Origin: Ignatzschineria larvae DSM 13226
GTDB taxonomy: Bacteria; Pseudomonadota; Gammaproteobacteria; Cardiobacteriales; Wohlfahrtiimonadaceae
Assembly (NCBI RefSeq): GCF_038500265.1
Contig: NZ_CP150637.1
Location: 1,587,001 to 1,651,000 of the forward strand
DNA length: 64,000 nucleotides
Direction of reading: 5' to 3'
Each line of letters begins with the position of its first letter. Position 1 is the stretch's first letter. Of the stretch, positions 32,546 to 41,581 are shown piece by piece. The translations under genes were made by a program, and so were the position numbers. The notes beneath the pieces were generated by a model, which ran no database searches, was not told the DNA's origin, and saw nothing but the letters and a program-made list of their open reading frames with translations.

Positions 32546-33496
32546 TTAAGAACGAACAGTCTTATTATCTACTAAGACCGCCAATAAAATAACGGCACCT
32601 TTCACAATCATCTGATAGTACGCATCGACACCTAATAGATTTAGGCCATTATTGAGGAATCCTAAAATCAATGCCCCAATTAATGTGCCGATAATCTTAC
32701 CGCGACCGCCGGCCATACTCGTACCACCGAGCACAACTGCCGCAATGGCATCCATCTCATACCCCATCCCGGCAGTAGGTTGTGCCGATGAGAGTCGTGA
32801 AACTTCGATCATTGCCGCGACCGCACAGAGAAAACCACTCATCATATAAACAATGATTTTGACACGATCGACATTAATGCCCGACAGTCGGGTTGCCGCC
32901 TCATTACCACCAACGGCATAGATATGGCGGCCTAGTTTAGTAAATTTTAAGATATAACCGGCAATCATAAAGACTACCGCCATAATGATAATGGGTACAG
33001 GAATCCCTAATACACGACCAAAACCAATCCATTCAAACATATAAGCATAATCGCTCATACCAAGACCAATTGGACTTCCTTGTGTATAGACTTGCGTTGC
33101 ACCGCGAATAATGAGCATCATCACAAGTGTAGCGATAAAGGCTTGTAACTTCCCTTTTGCGATAATCACGCCGGAGACAAGCCCTAATGCAGAACCTAAT
33201 AAGAGTGCCGCAATAATCGCAAAGAAAGGGTTAATATCTTGCCCAATGATAGAAGCTGCCACAGCGCCGGTCAGTGCAAAGACTGAACCTACCGAAAGAT
33301 CAATGCCACTTGTGAGAATCACTAACGTCATTCCCACTGCGATAATGGCATTAATCGAAGTCTGTTGTAGGATATTAAAGATATTATTCAATGTGAAAAA
33401 ATTTTCATTTAACATTGAGACGCCGAGAATCAGAACAATCAGTGCCACCAATGATTTCTGATCAATTAAAAACTTCTTAATACGATTTGTTTGCAT
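32546..33496 (-). CDS. rbsC: Ribose ABC transporter permease RbsC
   Basis: About 316 residues from ATG 33496, preceded by AAGGA; an ATG five codons upstream overlaps the rbsA stop. The permease has the conserved [18 protein letters not shown] and [14 protein letters not shown] segments and about eight to ten helices. It is the channel of the ribose transporter. Confidence 0.93.
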   Translation of the reverse strand: MQTNRIKKFLIDQKSLVALIVLILGVSMLNENFFTLNNIFNILQQTSINAIIAVGMTLVILTSGIDLSVGSVFALTGAVAASIIGQDINPFFAIIAALLLGSALGLVSGVIIAKGKLQAFIATLVMMLIIRGATQVYTQGSPIGLGMSDYAYMFEWIGFGRVLGIPVPIIIMAVVFMIAGYILKFTKLGRHIYAVGGNEAATRLSGINVDRVKIIVYMMSGFLCAVAAMIEVSRLSSAQPTAGMGYEMDAIAAVVLGGTSMAGGRGKIIGTLIGALILGFLNNGLNLLGVDAYYQMIVKGAVILLAVLVDNKTVRS

Positions 33497-33510
33497 ACTA
33501 TTTCCTTGCA

Positions 33511-35061
33511 TTATGCAATTCCTTCTACTTTGCCTACTGCTGCAGCCATAATTTTCTCTTGAGTTGCTTCACTTCTTGCAAATTCGGCCGTCATACGTCC
33601 TTCATGCATGACCATAATCCGATCACTCATTCCTAACACTTCCGGCATCTCTGATGAGACTAAAATCACGCTTAAACCGCGGCTTTTGAACTCATTAATC
33701 AGCTGATAGATCTCTTTTTTAGCGCCCACGTCTACGCCGCGTGTCGGTTCATCAAGAATTAAGACTTTCGGATTGGTCATCAAACCTTTGGCAATGGCAA
33801 TCTTCTGTTGATTCCCCCCCGATAGAAGCCCAATATTTTGCTCTATATGGGGTGTTTTAATATTAAAGGTATCAATATAGGTTTTGACCGCTAACAGCTC
33901 TTCTTTGAGTCGTAAATTATTCGCTTTCCCTTGAAAGAGATTCAGGGAACTTAAGGTCATATTCTCTTTAACACTCATCGAGAGCACTAAACCATCTCGT
34001 TTACGATCTTCAGAGATATAGACGATTCCCGCTTTTAAGGCATCCGCGGCTGAACGAATACGCACCGCTTTTCCTTCTAAGGCAACAATACCGGTACTTT
34101 TTGAATGCGCGCCATAAATTGCCCGCATTAGCTCAGTTCTCCCTGAACCCATTAATCCCGATACGCCGAGGATTTCCCCTCGTTTAAGCGTAAAGCTCAC
34201 ATCATTAATGCCGGCCGCTTTTAGATGAGAAACCGATAAAACAGTCTCTCCAATCGGCGTTTTAATACGGGGATATTGATCTTCTAATTTACGGCCCACC
34301 ATTAGCTCTATCAATCGATCTTCATTGAGTTCTGCCACCGGTTTTTCCGCAACAAATTGACCATCTCGAATCACCGTTACATCATCACAAATTTCAAAAA
34401 TTTCTTTAAGACGATGCGAGATATAGACAATCCCACAACCAGTGGCTTTCAGCTCTCGAATAACCCGAAAAAGGGCTTCAGTTTCTGTATCCGTCAAGGC
34501 ATCTGTAGGCTCATCCATAATGATCACGCGCGTCTCAAAACTAAGGACTTTAGCGATCTCCACCATTTGCTGTCCGCCAATTGATAATTCACCCACTAAA
34601 GTATCAGTGCTATAGGGGATACTGAGGCGTTTAAGCAATTTATCGGCCTCTTTGTGCATCTTTTTCCAATTGATACACCCTAAAGCATTGGTGAACTCCC
34701 GGCCTAAGAAGATATTCTCGGCGATAGAGAGTTCCGGAATGAGATTTAACTCTTGATGAATAATACCAATGCCGGCAATTTGAGAATCGCGAGGATTTTT
34801 AAAGGCAACCGGTTGACCCAAATAACGAATTTCACCGGCATCTTTACTATAGATCCCGGTTAATACTTTCATTAAAGTGGATTTACCTGCGCCATTCTCC
34901 CCTAACAGTGCCATCACCTTACCGGCATAGACATTAAGACTCACACCATCTAACGCTTTAACGCCGGGGAATGCCTTACTCACACCATCAATACTCAATA
35001 GTGTCGTCCCGACTTCAATCCGATCGCCCTTAGTGACCTTATTCATTAAAACATTGCTCAT
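33511..35061 (-). CDS. rbsA: Ribose ABC transporter ATPase RbsA
   Basis: A 516-residue twin-ABC ATPase. The first domain has [22 protein letters not shown] and [11 protein letters not shown]; the second has [18 protein letters not shown] and [16 protein letters not shown]. The degenerate second Walker A is normal for sugar importers. The ATG at 35061 overlaps the rbsD stop (TAATG), so an upstream extension to 35109 is not expected. Confidence 0.94.
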   Translation of the reverse strand: MSNVLMNKVTKGDRIEVGTTLLSIDGVSKAFPGVKALDGVSLNVYAGKVMALLGENGAGKSTLMKVLTGIYSKDAGEIRYLGQPVAFKNPRDSQIAGIGIIHQELNLIPELSIAENIFLGREFTNALGCINWKKMHKEADKLLKRLSIPYSTDTLVGELSIGGQQMVEIAKVLSFETRVIIMDEPTDALTDTETEALFRVIRELKATGCGIVYISHRLKEIFEICDDVTVIRDGQFVAEKPVAELNEDRLIELMVGRKLEDQYPRIKTPIGETVLSVSHLKAAGINDVSFTLKRGEILGVSGLMGSGRTELMRAIYGAHSKSTGIVALEGKAVRIRSAADALKAGIVYISEDRKRDGLVLSMSVKENMTLSSLNLFQGKANNLRLKEELLAVKTYIDTFNIKTPHIEQNIGLLSGGNQQKIAIAKGLMTNPKVLILDEPTRGVDVGAKKEIYQLINEFKSRGLSVILVSSEMPEVLGMSDRIMVMHEGRMTAEFARSEATQEKIMAAAVGKVEGIA

Positions 35062-35483
35062 TAGAACACCACACCGGCTTCTAAAATAATATTGGCATAA
35101 GGGGAACATTCGCCGGTACGAATAATCGTTTTACAAGCAGGCTCGCCACTTTGCGCTTTGAGTGCCTCGTGAGTAATATAATCCACCATAATAGGCTTCG
35201 CTTCACTACTTTGTGTTTCCACCCACGCTAAAATCGCACTATGCAGATCAGGATTTTTAACTTTAATCTCATCTGCTAGCAATATCGTCTCAATTTGCAT
35301 CAATGACCCTACGGCTTCTAGCGTCTCCATAAAGCTTGGGACACCTGCAACTAACGCCAAATCGATCCGCTCTGTTTGATTAGGAATGGGAAGCCCAGCA
35401 TCACCAATCACAATACGATCCGTGTGTCCTAATTGGGCAAGTACGCGATGAATATCACTATTTAACAGCTTACTTTTAATCAT
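35061..35483 (-). CDS. rbsD: D-ribose pyranase RbsD
   Basis: A 140-residue mutarotase ([20 protein letters not shown] start; [26 protein letters not shown]). It converts beta-pyranose to beta-furanose ribose for ribokinase. First gene of rbsDACB. No ribokinase or RbsR gene is found nearby, unlike the E. coli operon. The end [12 protein letters not shown] is typical. Confidence 0.93.
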   Translation of the reverse strand: MIKSKLLNSDIHRVLAQLGHTDRIVIGDAGLPIPNQTERIDLALVAGVPSFMETLEAVGSLMQIETILLADEIKVKNPDLHSAILAWVETQSSEAKPIMVDYITHEALKAQSGEPACKTIIRTGECSPYANIILEAGVVF

Positions 35484-35624
35484 AATGACCTCGTTCTATT
35501 ATCAGAAACTATTATGCCACATCTTTCATAGCACTATACTACAGTGGCACATAATTACCCGATTAAGATCATTTTTCCCCATAAAATTTCCAATTACATC
35601 AATTGTCAGTATAGGGAATCTTTA

Positions 35625-35656
35625 CAAAAAACGCCCTAATTTCCATTATTAGAGCG
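35625..35656 (-). terminator. Terminator after the VIT-family gene
   Basis: On the minus strand CGCTCTAAT-AATGGAA-ATTAGGGCG (one G-T pair) is followed by six T, about 110 bases after the stop of the VIT gene and before the rbs promoter region. Confidence 0.75.
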
Positions 35657-35768
35657 ATCTTTCAGTCTTTATCTTTTATCGGCAAGACAATCATTCAATC
35701 AAATTCCATTGCCTATCGATTACCATTCATTACTAATGACTATTCCTTTTCCTATTGCTATTACCACC

Positions 35769-36494
35769 TTATATATGCACAAACTGTCCTAAGCCATAAG
35801 TCACAGCCATTGTTAACATCCCGACAATCACATTTCGGATCACGGCTTTTAATCGTGGTGCGCCGCCTAATGCCGCGCTGATAAAGCCCGTTAATGCTAG
35901 CGCCAATGAGACCGCGGCGAAAGTGCCCCAGATTTTATAGAGTTCAGGTAAAAAGAGGATAAAAAGTAATGGGATAATAGCACCACAAGAGAAAGAAATA
36001 ATGGATGAGAATGCCGCATTCCAAGGATTAACATATTCCCCTAGTGTGATATTGAGCTTCGCTTTGACTCTCGCTGCAAGGGCATCTTCTTTCATCAACT
36101 CTGTTGCTACTTGTTGCGACAACTCCGGCGAAAGCCCCCCATTTTGATAATATTCTGCCAATTCTGCCTTCGCGCCAGCAAAATCTTCTTTTAAACGTTT
36201 CTTCTCTTTCTCTACTTCAGATTTCTCCACATCTTTTTGGGTGCTGACTGAAGAGTATTCACCACCTGCCATAGAGAGTGCGCCTGCTAGTAACCCGGCA
36301 AGACCGGCAATCAAAACAGTCATCATATTCGTAGTCGCACTCGCAACACCAATCACCAGTCCAGCGGTAGAAATAATCCCATCATTCGCCCCTAAAACAC
36401 CGGCACGTAAGACATTGAGGCGGTTCTCAATATCGCCACTCTTCTTTTGGGTTTTCTCTACTGTATGTTGAACTTTGTCATTCTCTTGTGCCAT
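35769..36494 (-). CDS. VIT/CCC1-family iron or manganese transporter
   Basis: A 241-residue membrane protein with the VIT motifs LRAGVLGANDGIISTAGLVI and AGALSMAGGEYSSVSTQKD, a charged cytoplasmic domain (EVEKEKKRLKEDFAGAKAEL) that binds metal in this family, then three further helices. Such proteins move Fe2+ or Mn2+ out of the cytoplasm in exchange for protons. A Fur-like site lies about 130 bases upstream, consistent with iron control. Confidence 0.85.
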   Translation of the reverse strand: MAQENDKVQHTVEKTQKKSGDIENRLNVLRAGVLGANDGIISTAGLVIGVASATTNMMTVLIAGLAGLLAGALSMAGGEYSSVSTQKDVEKSEVEKEKKRLKEDFAGAKAELAEYYQNGGLSPELSQQVATELMKEDALAARVKAKLNITLGEYVNPWNAAFSSIISFSCGAIIPLLFILFLPELYKIWGTFAAVSLALALTGFISAALGGAPRLKAVIRNVIVGMLTMAVTYGLGQFVHI

Positions 36495-36622
36495 TGTAAT
36501 ATCTCCGTATTGACTTTATTCGATCCCAACTGTTCCCTGAACATTGATGGAAAAATAGTAAATTAACGGTCGTTATAATAACATAATAATTATCTTAACT
36601 AGTGGAAATATATTATAAAAAT

Positions 36623-36637
36623 AGAGAATGATTCTCA
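36623..36637. promoter_or_regulatory. Fur-box-like palindrome
   Basis: AGAGAATGATTCTCA has a perfect GAGAAT-G-ATTCTC core and agrees with the 7-1-7 Fur pattern TGATAATnATTATCA at most positions. It lies between the divergent VIT and FAH genes. Confidence 0.45.
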
Positions 36638-36664
36638 GTTACTTTCTGAGTTTAATAAGGCTTA

Positions 36665-36719
36665 TGAGCGAGGCTCATTGAAACTTTGCGAAAAGCGAAG
36701 GTTGCTCTACAATGAGAGC
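36665..36719. other. Competing inverted repeats upstream of the FAH gene
   Basis: Three stems share bases: TGAGC-GAG-GCTCA (36665-36677), CTCATTG/CAATGAG (36674-36680 with 36710-36716), and GCTCT-ACAATG-AGAGC (36704-36719). The middle stem excludes the other two, as in an RNA switch. An inner weak stem (AACTTTGC/GCGAAGGTT) adds to the middle one. No terminator U-run follows on either strand. Confidence 0.45.
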
Positions 36720-36827
36720 AATCATTATTATTAAGCGTTCCTATTTTTATCACTTATTTATCATTTACCTTCATTCATTAATGCCGTTATTGCCCAAATT
36801 TCTATCACAGATTCCCAGAGGTTTTCT

Positions 36828-37487
36828 ATGACAATGCCCCATATTCTACTCAATCAAGCAATTAAACCGGTACAAAATATCTTCTGTATTGGTCGTAATT
36901 ATGCCAAACATATTGCTGAACTCAATAATGCCACGCCGAGTGAGCCGCTTGTATTCTTAAAGCCGACATCATCACTCGCCCACTGCGATCTGCCGATTCA
37001 ACTTCCGACTTTTTCTGATGACATTCACTATGAAACTGAAATAGTGCTCTATATTAAAGAGAATTGTGATCACATTTCCAAAGAGAAAGCGCTCTCCATT
37101 ATTGGCGGTTACGGCATCGGTTTAGATCTTACTGCGCGAGATATTCAGAGCCAGATTAAAGCAAAAGGCGAGCCTTGGACGAAGTGTAAAGGATTTAGAA
37201 ATGCCGCGATTGTCTCGGATTTTGTTGCTCCTTCAGCCATTACGAACTTTGATAATATTCACTTCAGTTTTAAGCAAAATGGGGTACTCAAGCAACAAGG
37301 GGAAAGTCAGCTGATGCTCTACTCCATCGCAGATATCATCGTGTATCTTGTAGAGACTTATGGACTGACAGAAGGGGATCTCATCTATACCGGTACTCCG
37401 GAAGGTGTCGGTCCACTTGCGCCCGGCGATCAATTAGAGATGACTTTAGAATCAGTGATACAAACAACCCTCACGATTGCAAAGTAA
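36828..37487 (+). CDS. Fumarylacetoacetate hydrolase-family protein
   Basis: A 219-residue FAH-fold protein of the YcgM size class. Motifs IFCIGRNYAKHI, HYETEIVLYI with the metal-binding Glu residues, LDLTARDIQ, GEPWTKCKGF and IYTGTPEGVGPL are complete. Members hydrolyse or decarboxylate beta-keto acids (for example fumarylpyruvate or oxaloacetate). Substrate unknown. ATG at 36828 follows AGAGG. Confidence 0.88.
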   Translation: MTMPHILLNQAIKPVQNIFCIGRNYAKHIAELNNATPSEPLVFLKPTSSLAHCDLPIQLPTFSDDIHYETEIVLYIKENCDHISKEKALSIIGGYGIGLDLTARDIQSQIKAKGEPWTKCKGFRNAAIVSDFVAPSAITNFDNIHFSFKQNGVLKQQGESQLMLYSIADIIVYLVETYGLTEGDLIYTGTPEGVGPLAPGDQLEMTLESVIQTTLTIAK

Positions 37488-37515
37488 CATCTTTCAAATA
37501 ATATCTACCTAGCTG

Positions 37516-37546
37516 AAAGCCATCAACGATTTGTCGATGGCTTTTT
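37516..37546. terminator. Terminator between the FAH gene and bcp
   Basis: AAAGCCATC and GATGGCTTTTT flank a short loop; it serves the plus-strand gene and, with A-run, the convergent bcp. Confidence 0.8.
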
Positions 37547-37602
37547 CAATCGTTTAAGCGTTTAATCATCTAATCGCCTAATTAACTGATTTCCTTATTT
37601 AG

Positions 37603-38064
37603 TTATTTAAGCGTTGATAATGCTTCTAAAACTTCAGTTGCGTGCCCTGCTACTTTTACCTTACGCCACTCTTTGAGGATATTACCCTTACGATCAAGAA
37701 TAAAGGTACTGCGCTCAATACCAAAGCCTTTTTTGCCAAACATATTCTTCTCTTTAATCACATCAAGTGCTCGGCAAAGCGTTTCATCTGGATCAGAAAT
37801 AAGCGGAAATTGTAGATCAAATTTCTCTACAAAGCGCTGATGTGAAGCCACGCTATCCCGAGAAGCACCCACGACTGAAGCCCCTTTTGCGGTAAATTGT
37901 GACAATAACTGATTAAAGTCTTGCGCCTCATTACTACAGCCCGGTGTATTATCTTTTGGATAGAAATAGAGAACAATAAAATCAGAATCTAATGAAGACA
38001 ATGCTAATTCACCATTTTGTGTTGCGAATGCTTGATTCCAAATTGTTTGCTCGACTTGTGCCAT
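37603..38064 (-). CDS. bcp: Thioredoxin-dependent peroxiredoxin Bcp
   Basis: A 153-residue AhpC/Bcp-type peroxiredoxin. FYPKDNTPGCSNEAQDF contains the peroxidatic Cys43; the second cysteine normally five residues later in E. coli Bcp is Q48 here, so another Cys (about residue 94) or an external thiol must resolve it. IERSTFILDRKGNI is the family C-terminal strand. It reduces peroxides in the cytoplasm. Confidence 0.9.
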   Translation of the reverse strand: MAQVEQTIWNQAFATQNGELALSSLDSDFIVLYFYPKDNTPGCSNEAQDFNQLLSQFTAKGASVVGASRDSVASHQRFVEKFDLQFPLISDPDETLCRALDVIKEKNMFGKKGFGIERSTFILDRKGNILKEWRKVKVAGHATEVLEALSTLK

Positions 38065-38295
38065 CTTTGAACTCCTTAGCCTATAGTTATGATTGATATT
38101 ATTGAGAGATTGACCACGACTTGAAGATGATTCGATATTTTCTCAATATCTCCTCGATATTACAGCAATCTTTTATCCCATATCATTCATTCAATTCGCT
38201 GATGCTCTCAGATTATGCAATGCGTTAATGGATACGGCCGATCCGTATCTCTCGATTGTCTTTTACTATAACATAGTTCAATCAAAGGATTTTAA

Positions 38296-39534
38296 ATGTT
38301 ACCGGCATGGTTAACCCTCTATGCGACCCCCTATCTCGGCACTAAACGCTTACAACAGCTCTTACAATTCTTCCCGTCTATTGAAGAGATTATCGCCGCG
38401 AATGATCACGCGTGGCGAGAAGCCGGCATGCCGGAAAATGTGATTAGCCATCGGGAACGTATTAATCAGAGCATCATCGAGGAATCACTCCATTTTTCGC
38501 AAATGGAGGGGAATGCCATTCTCCCGATTGATCATAATGATTATCCCCCGCTTTTGCGGGAAACGTATAATCCGCCGATGCTCCTTTTTGTTCGAGGCTC
38601 GGTAAAGATTCTCTCTGATCCTCAAATCGCCATTGTCGGCGCGCGAAAACCCACTCAAGAAGGGCTCTATAATAGTCAGCTTTTCGCGGCAGAGCTCGCC
38701 GATCTTGGACTCATTATTACAAGTGGGCTTGCACTCGGCGTTGATCAGGCTGCTCATCGAGCCACCATTCAAAAAGAGAAGCCGACCATAGCGGTCTTAG
38801 GAACAGGTTTAAATAATATCTATCCCAAATCTCATCGTGGATTAAGCCACGAGATTATTGAAAAAGGGGGTGCTATTATCAGTGAGTATCCTCTCAATAC
38901 AGCACCGGTTGCACAGAATTTCCCCAGGCGAAATCGGATCATTTCCGGCCTCTCCTTGGCAACACTCATTATCGAGGCTACCACGCAATCAGGGTCTCTC
39001 ATTACAGCGCGGATGAGTATGGAAGAGAATCGAGATGTCTTTGCTATCCCAGGCTCTATTCACTCCCCACAATCACGAGGTTGTCATCAACTGATTCGTG
39101 AAGGTGCGGCTTTAGTTGAATCAACCGCAGATATCCGGCAAGCACTCTCAGGCTGGATTGATAGGCCACAGGGGCAACAATCATTAATACTTGATGATAT
39201 AGAAGAACCTCCATTATCACACCATTTGACTAGTCGGAACCGCACCGTAAGCACTCCACATTCACAAAACTCACAAAAATCTATTGCGCCCCAAACGGCG
39301 CCTGGTACTTCCCCTAATCACTCGACGCAACCAATTTCGCCGAAAGCTCTCCCCCAAGTTGAGGCTGATCATCCTTATAAAGCGATTTTTGATCTCTTAA
39401 TTCAACCACAATCCATTAATCAACTCGTAGAAACATTGAAGCAACCCGCTTCTGAGATCACAACAGGCTTAATGATGCTTGAAATTGAGGGGCTTATTCA
39501 GAGCGCTCAAGGCTTTTATCAGCAGATTCGTTAG
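38296..39534 (+). CDS. dprA: DNA processing protein DprA
   Basis: A 412-residue DprA/Smf. An N-terminal helix-hairpin-helix/SAM-like part is followed by the Rossmann core (QIAIVGARKPTQEGLYNSQL, IITSGLALGVDQAAHR, IAVLGTGLNNIYPKSH, FPRRNRIISGLSLATLIIEA) and a C-terminal winged helix (IFDLLIQPQSINQLVETLKQ). It loads RecA on incoming single-stranded DNA during natural transformation. The presence of pil-type genes elsewhere in the window fits competence. Confidence 0.94.
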   Translation: MLPAWLTLYATPYLGTKRLQQLLQFFPSIEEIIAANDHAWREAGMPENVISHRERINQSIIEESLHFSQMEGNAILPIDHNDYPPLLRETYNPPMLLFVRGSVKILSDPQIAIVGARKPTQEGLYNSQLFAAELADLGLIITSGLALGVDQAAHRATIQKEKPTIAVLGTGLNNIYPKSHRGLSHEIIEKGGAIISEYPLNTAPVAQNFPRRNRIISGLSLATLIIEATTQSGSLITARMSMEENRDVFAIPGSIHSPQSRGCHQLIREGAALVESTADIRQALSGWIDRPQGQQSLILDDIEEPPLSHHLTSRNRTVSTPHSQNSQKSIAPQTAPGTSPNHSTQPISPKALPQVEADHPYKAIFDLLIQPQSINQLVETLKQPASEITTGLMMLEIEGLIQSAQGFYQQIR

Positions 39535-40228
39535 TATTTACATTGAAGTAATCTTGATAGAGCTGATCACTATTTTTGAGCCACTCTGTTCTCGAAAAAC
39601 CTTTGCGATAAATTCCATTCGCATCTAACAGAATCAGATCAATCCCTTGATTAAAAAATCCTGTCAAGCTTCGTGTTCGTAACAACTGCTCAATAAAAGG
39701 AACCTCGATATTATCAATGATACGAATTTGATGATTTTTCAAAATTATTTGCAATGGTGCGGGTATAGTCCCGATCACAGAAAAAGATTGAGATAAATTA
39801 TAGCTAGTAACGTTCTCAATCAATTGTTGTAAACCCTCTTCATTTCCTTTATAAAAATAGAGAAGATGAGACTTTCCGATAAGATGATTGACCCCTTCTA
39901 GACGATCTTCCTGGCGCCATTCAAAATAAGGAATCGATCGATGGGGCTCTAATTGCGTATCTCGAGCAAAAACTAATCCAATCCCCTGATCTAAATAGTT
40001 CAAAAACTGCTCTAAACGAAGATAAGCGTCTTCAGCACTCATATTCCCAATCGTTTTTTGATAATGCAATCCGCGCCAACTATCCGGCATCGAAACACTA
40101 CGGCGAGGTGGTCGCCCCTCTAGCTTACGTTTTAACACCTCACTCTCCACATAGAACTCAGTAAGTGGTGAGATATAGTGTTGCTCTAATCGATCCAATA
40201 GCTGCTTTTTGGCATTCTGATTGATCAT
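39494..40228 (-). CDS. Unknown 244-residue protein, convergent with dprA
   Basis: Not recognised. A soluble charged protein (LDRLEQHYISPLTEFYVESE; GRPPRRSVSMPDSWRGLHY; RSLTGFFNQGIDLILLDANG). Its last 41 bases overlap the end of dprA on the other strand. ATG at 40228 follows GGGAAA; a TTG at 40240 after AGGATC is an alternative start. MITE copy 1 lies upstream. Confidence 0.65.
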   Translation of the reverse strand: MINQNAKKQLLDRLEQHYISPLTEFYVESEVLKRKLEGRPPRRSVSMPDSWRGLHYQKTIGNMSAEDAYLRLEQFLNYLDQGIGLVFARDTQLEPHRSIPYFEWRQEDRLEGVNHLIGKSHLLYFYKGNEEGLQQLIENVTSYNLSQSFSVIGTIPAPLQIILKNHQIRIIDNIEVPFIEQLLRTRSLTGFFNQGIDLILLDANGIYRKGFSRTEWLKNSDQLYQDYFNVNTNESADKSLERSE

Positions 40229-40352
40229 AGAATTTCCCAATATTGATCCTTAATGTTGATTTTTAAATATCGCGTACTATACAGTTTATCTGTTAGATTT
40301 ATCCGTTAAGCTTACCTATTAAGCTTATGCCCATTCATTTTTATAATCATAC

Positions 40353-40527
40353 TATAGTAAATTGGGTTTAAGAAAAATGGTTTTTAAGCAGCTAGCATGA
40401 GATTTTAAAAGAACATAAAACCTTACTAGGCAATACTTGCAAGATGCCGGATAGAACCGATTCCCCGCTTCTTACAGTCGATGCGCCGGCATTTAAATAA
40501 TGCTTATTTTGAACCGATCTTACTATA
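40353..40527. mobile_element. MITE copy 1 (Correia-like, TATAGTAA termini)
   Basis: A 175-base element matching 50358-50531 over its whole length, about four bases in five by eye. Ends are imperfect inverted repeats: TATAGTAAATTGGGTTTAAG at the left, TATAGTAAGATCGGTTCAAA as the complement of the right. An inner hairpin pairs ATGCCGG (40444-40450) with CCGGCAT (40486-40492). There is no coding capacity. TA at the ends suggests a TA target, as for Correia/IS630-type MITEs. Confidence 0.8.
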
Positions 40528-40637
40528 TTTTCAAAGCTTGAATAGAAACAGACAGAAACAGAAAGAGCGCTACAAGAGCGCTCTTATTCAATCAATTCCT
40601 CAAAACGATATTAAAGTTCATCGTCTCCTAGGTATCA

Positions 40638-41327
40638 TTAATCATTACTCGCTAAGATTAAACGAAGTAAGCTTGAGAAGATATTATAGAGCGCAATGTA
40701 AATATCAAGCGCAACACTAATATAGTTATCTTCCCCACCACGCACGACACTATTAATACGCCATAAGATAATCGCACCTGAGAATGGAATGATTAACATT
40801 GAAAGAATCAAGTTAATCATCGGCATTTTAAGAAACAGGAAGTTCAACGCAATCGTGACAATCATCACTAAACCTAATGCGCCGACATATTTGCCAATCG
40901 GTGAAAAATCTTTGGTTTTATCGCCACCAATCGCTGCTAATACGAGGAAGAGACCACCTGTCCCACCGGCGGCAATGCCGATATATTGCCATGCGTTGCT
41001 CTTAGTAAATGCAAGCGATAGAAGTGGTCCTAACATCATTCCCATTAAAAAGGTGAATACAAACATCAGGACTAAACCCATTGTTGAGCGCTTATTCGCT
41101 TCGATCGCAAATGATAAGCCATAAAAAGCCACCATAAAGCCTACAAAAAATAGGATTGGGCTTGTGACCATTAAATTCAAAATAACATTCGTTTGTACAG
41201 AAATATACGCACCAATAATGGTCGGAATCAGCGAAAGCGCAACTAAAGTATATGCCTGACGCAGTACTTTATGCATCCCTTGACGCTCAACACCATTATA
41301 GGTATTTGTTTGATAATAATTATTCAT
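40638..41327 (-). CDS. Bax inhibitor-1/YccA family membrane protein
   Basis: A 229-residue protein with seven predicted helices and the BI-1 features LRQAYTLVALSLIPTIIGAY, GLSFAIEANKRSTMGLVLM and C-terminal DIYIALYNIFSSLLRLI with the conserved Asp residues. Bacterial homologues (YccA, YbhL) interact with FtsH or act as pH-sensitive calcium leak channels. Single gene, divergent from lptD. Confidence 0.9.
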   Translation of the reverse strand: MNNYYQTNTYNGVERQGMHKVLRQAYTLVALSLIPTIIGAYISVQTNVILNLMVTSPILFFVGFMVAFYGLSFAIEANKRSTMGLVLMFVFTFLMGMMLGPLLSLAFTKSNAWQYIGIAAGGTGGLFLVLAAIGGDKTKDFSPIGKYVGALGLVMIVTIALNFLFLKMPMINLILSMLIIPFSGAIILWRINSVVRGGEDNYISVALDIYIALYNIFSSLLRLILASND

Positions 41328-41581
41328 TGACTACTCCTAAGGGTTATTCAAATATCCGTTCAACTATAGCATTTCTCTATAATCAAACATAGCTTCCTAC
41401 TTAATGTAGGTTAACGTGAGAAATTTCAAGTTGAATAAAAACAGAGCTTAAGTTTTGTATCGCACACAATTATAACATCTTTGCTTGAAAATTAATGCGC
41501 CTTACAATTGAAATTATTGTGAAAAAGTGCGATTCTACTCCATTATTATACAATGATTGTAGATCCCCTTCATTAATCGCA

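Noticed and set aside
40481-40720. A 79-codon plus-strand frame near the BI-1 gene
   Set aside because: It begins inside MITE copy 1 and runs antisense into the BI-1 gene; no ribosome site.
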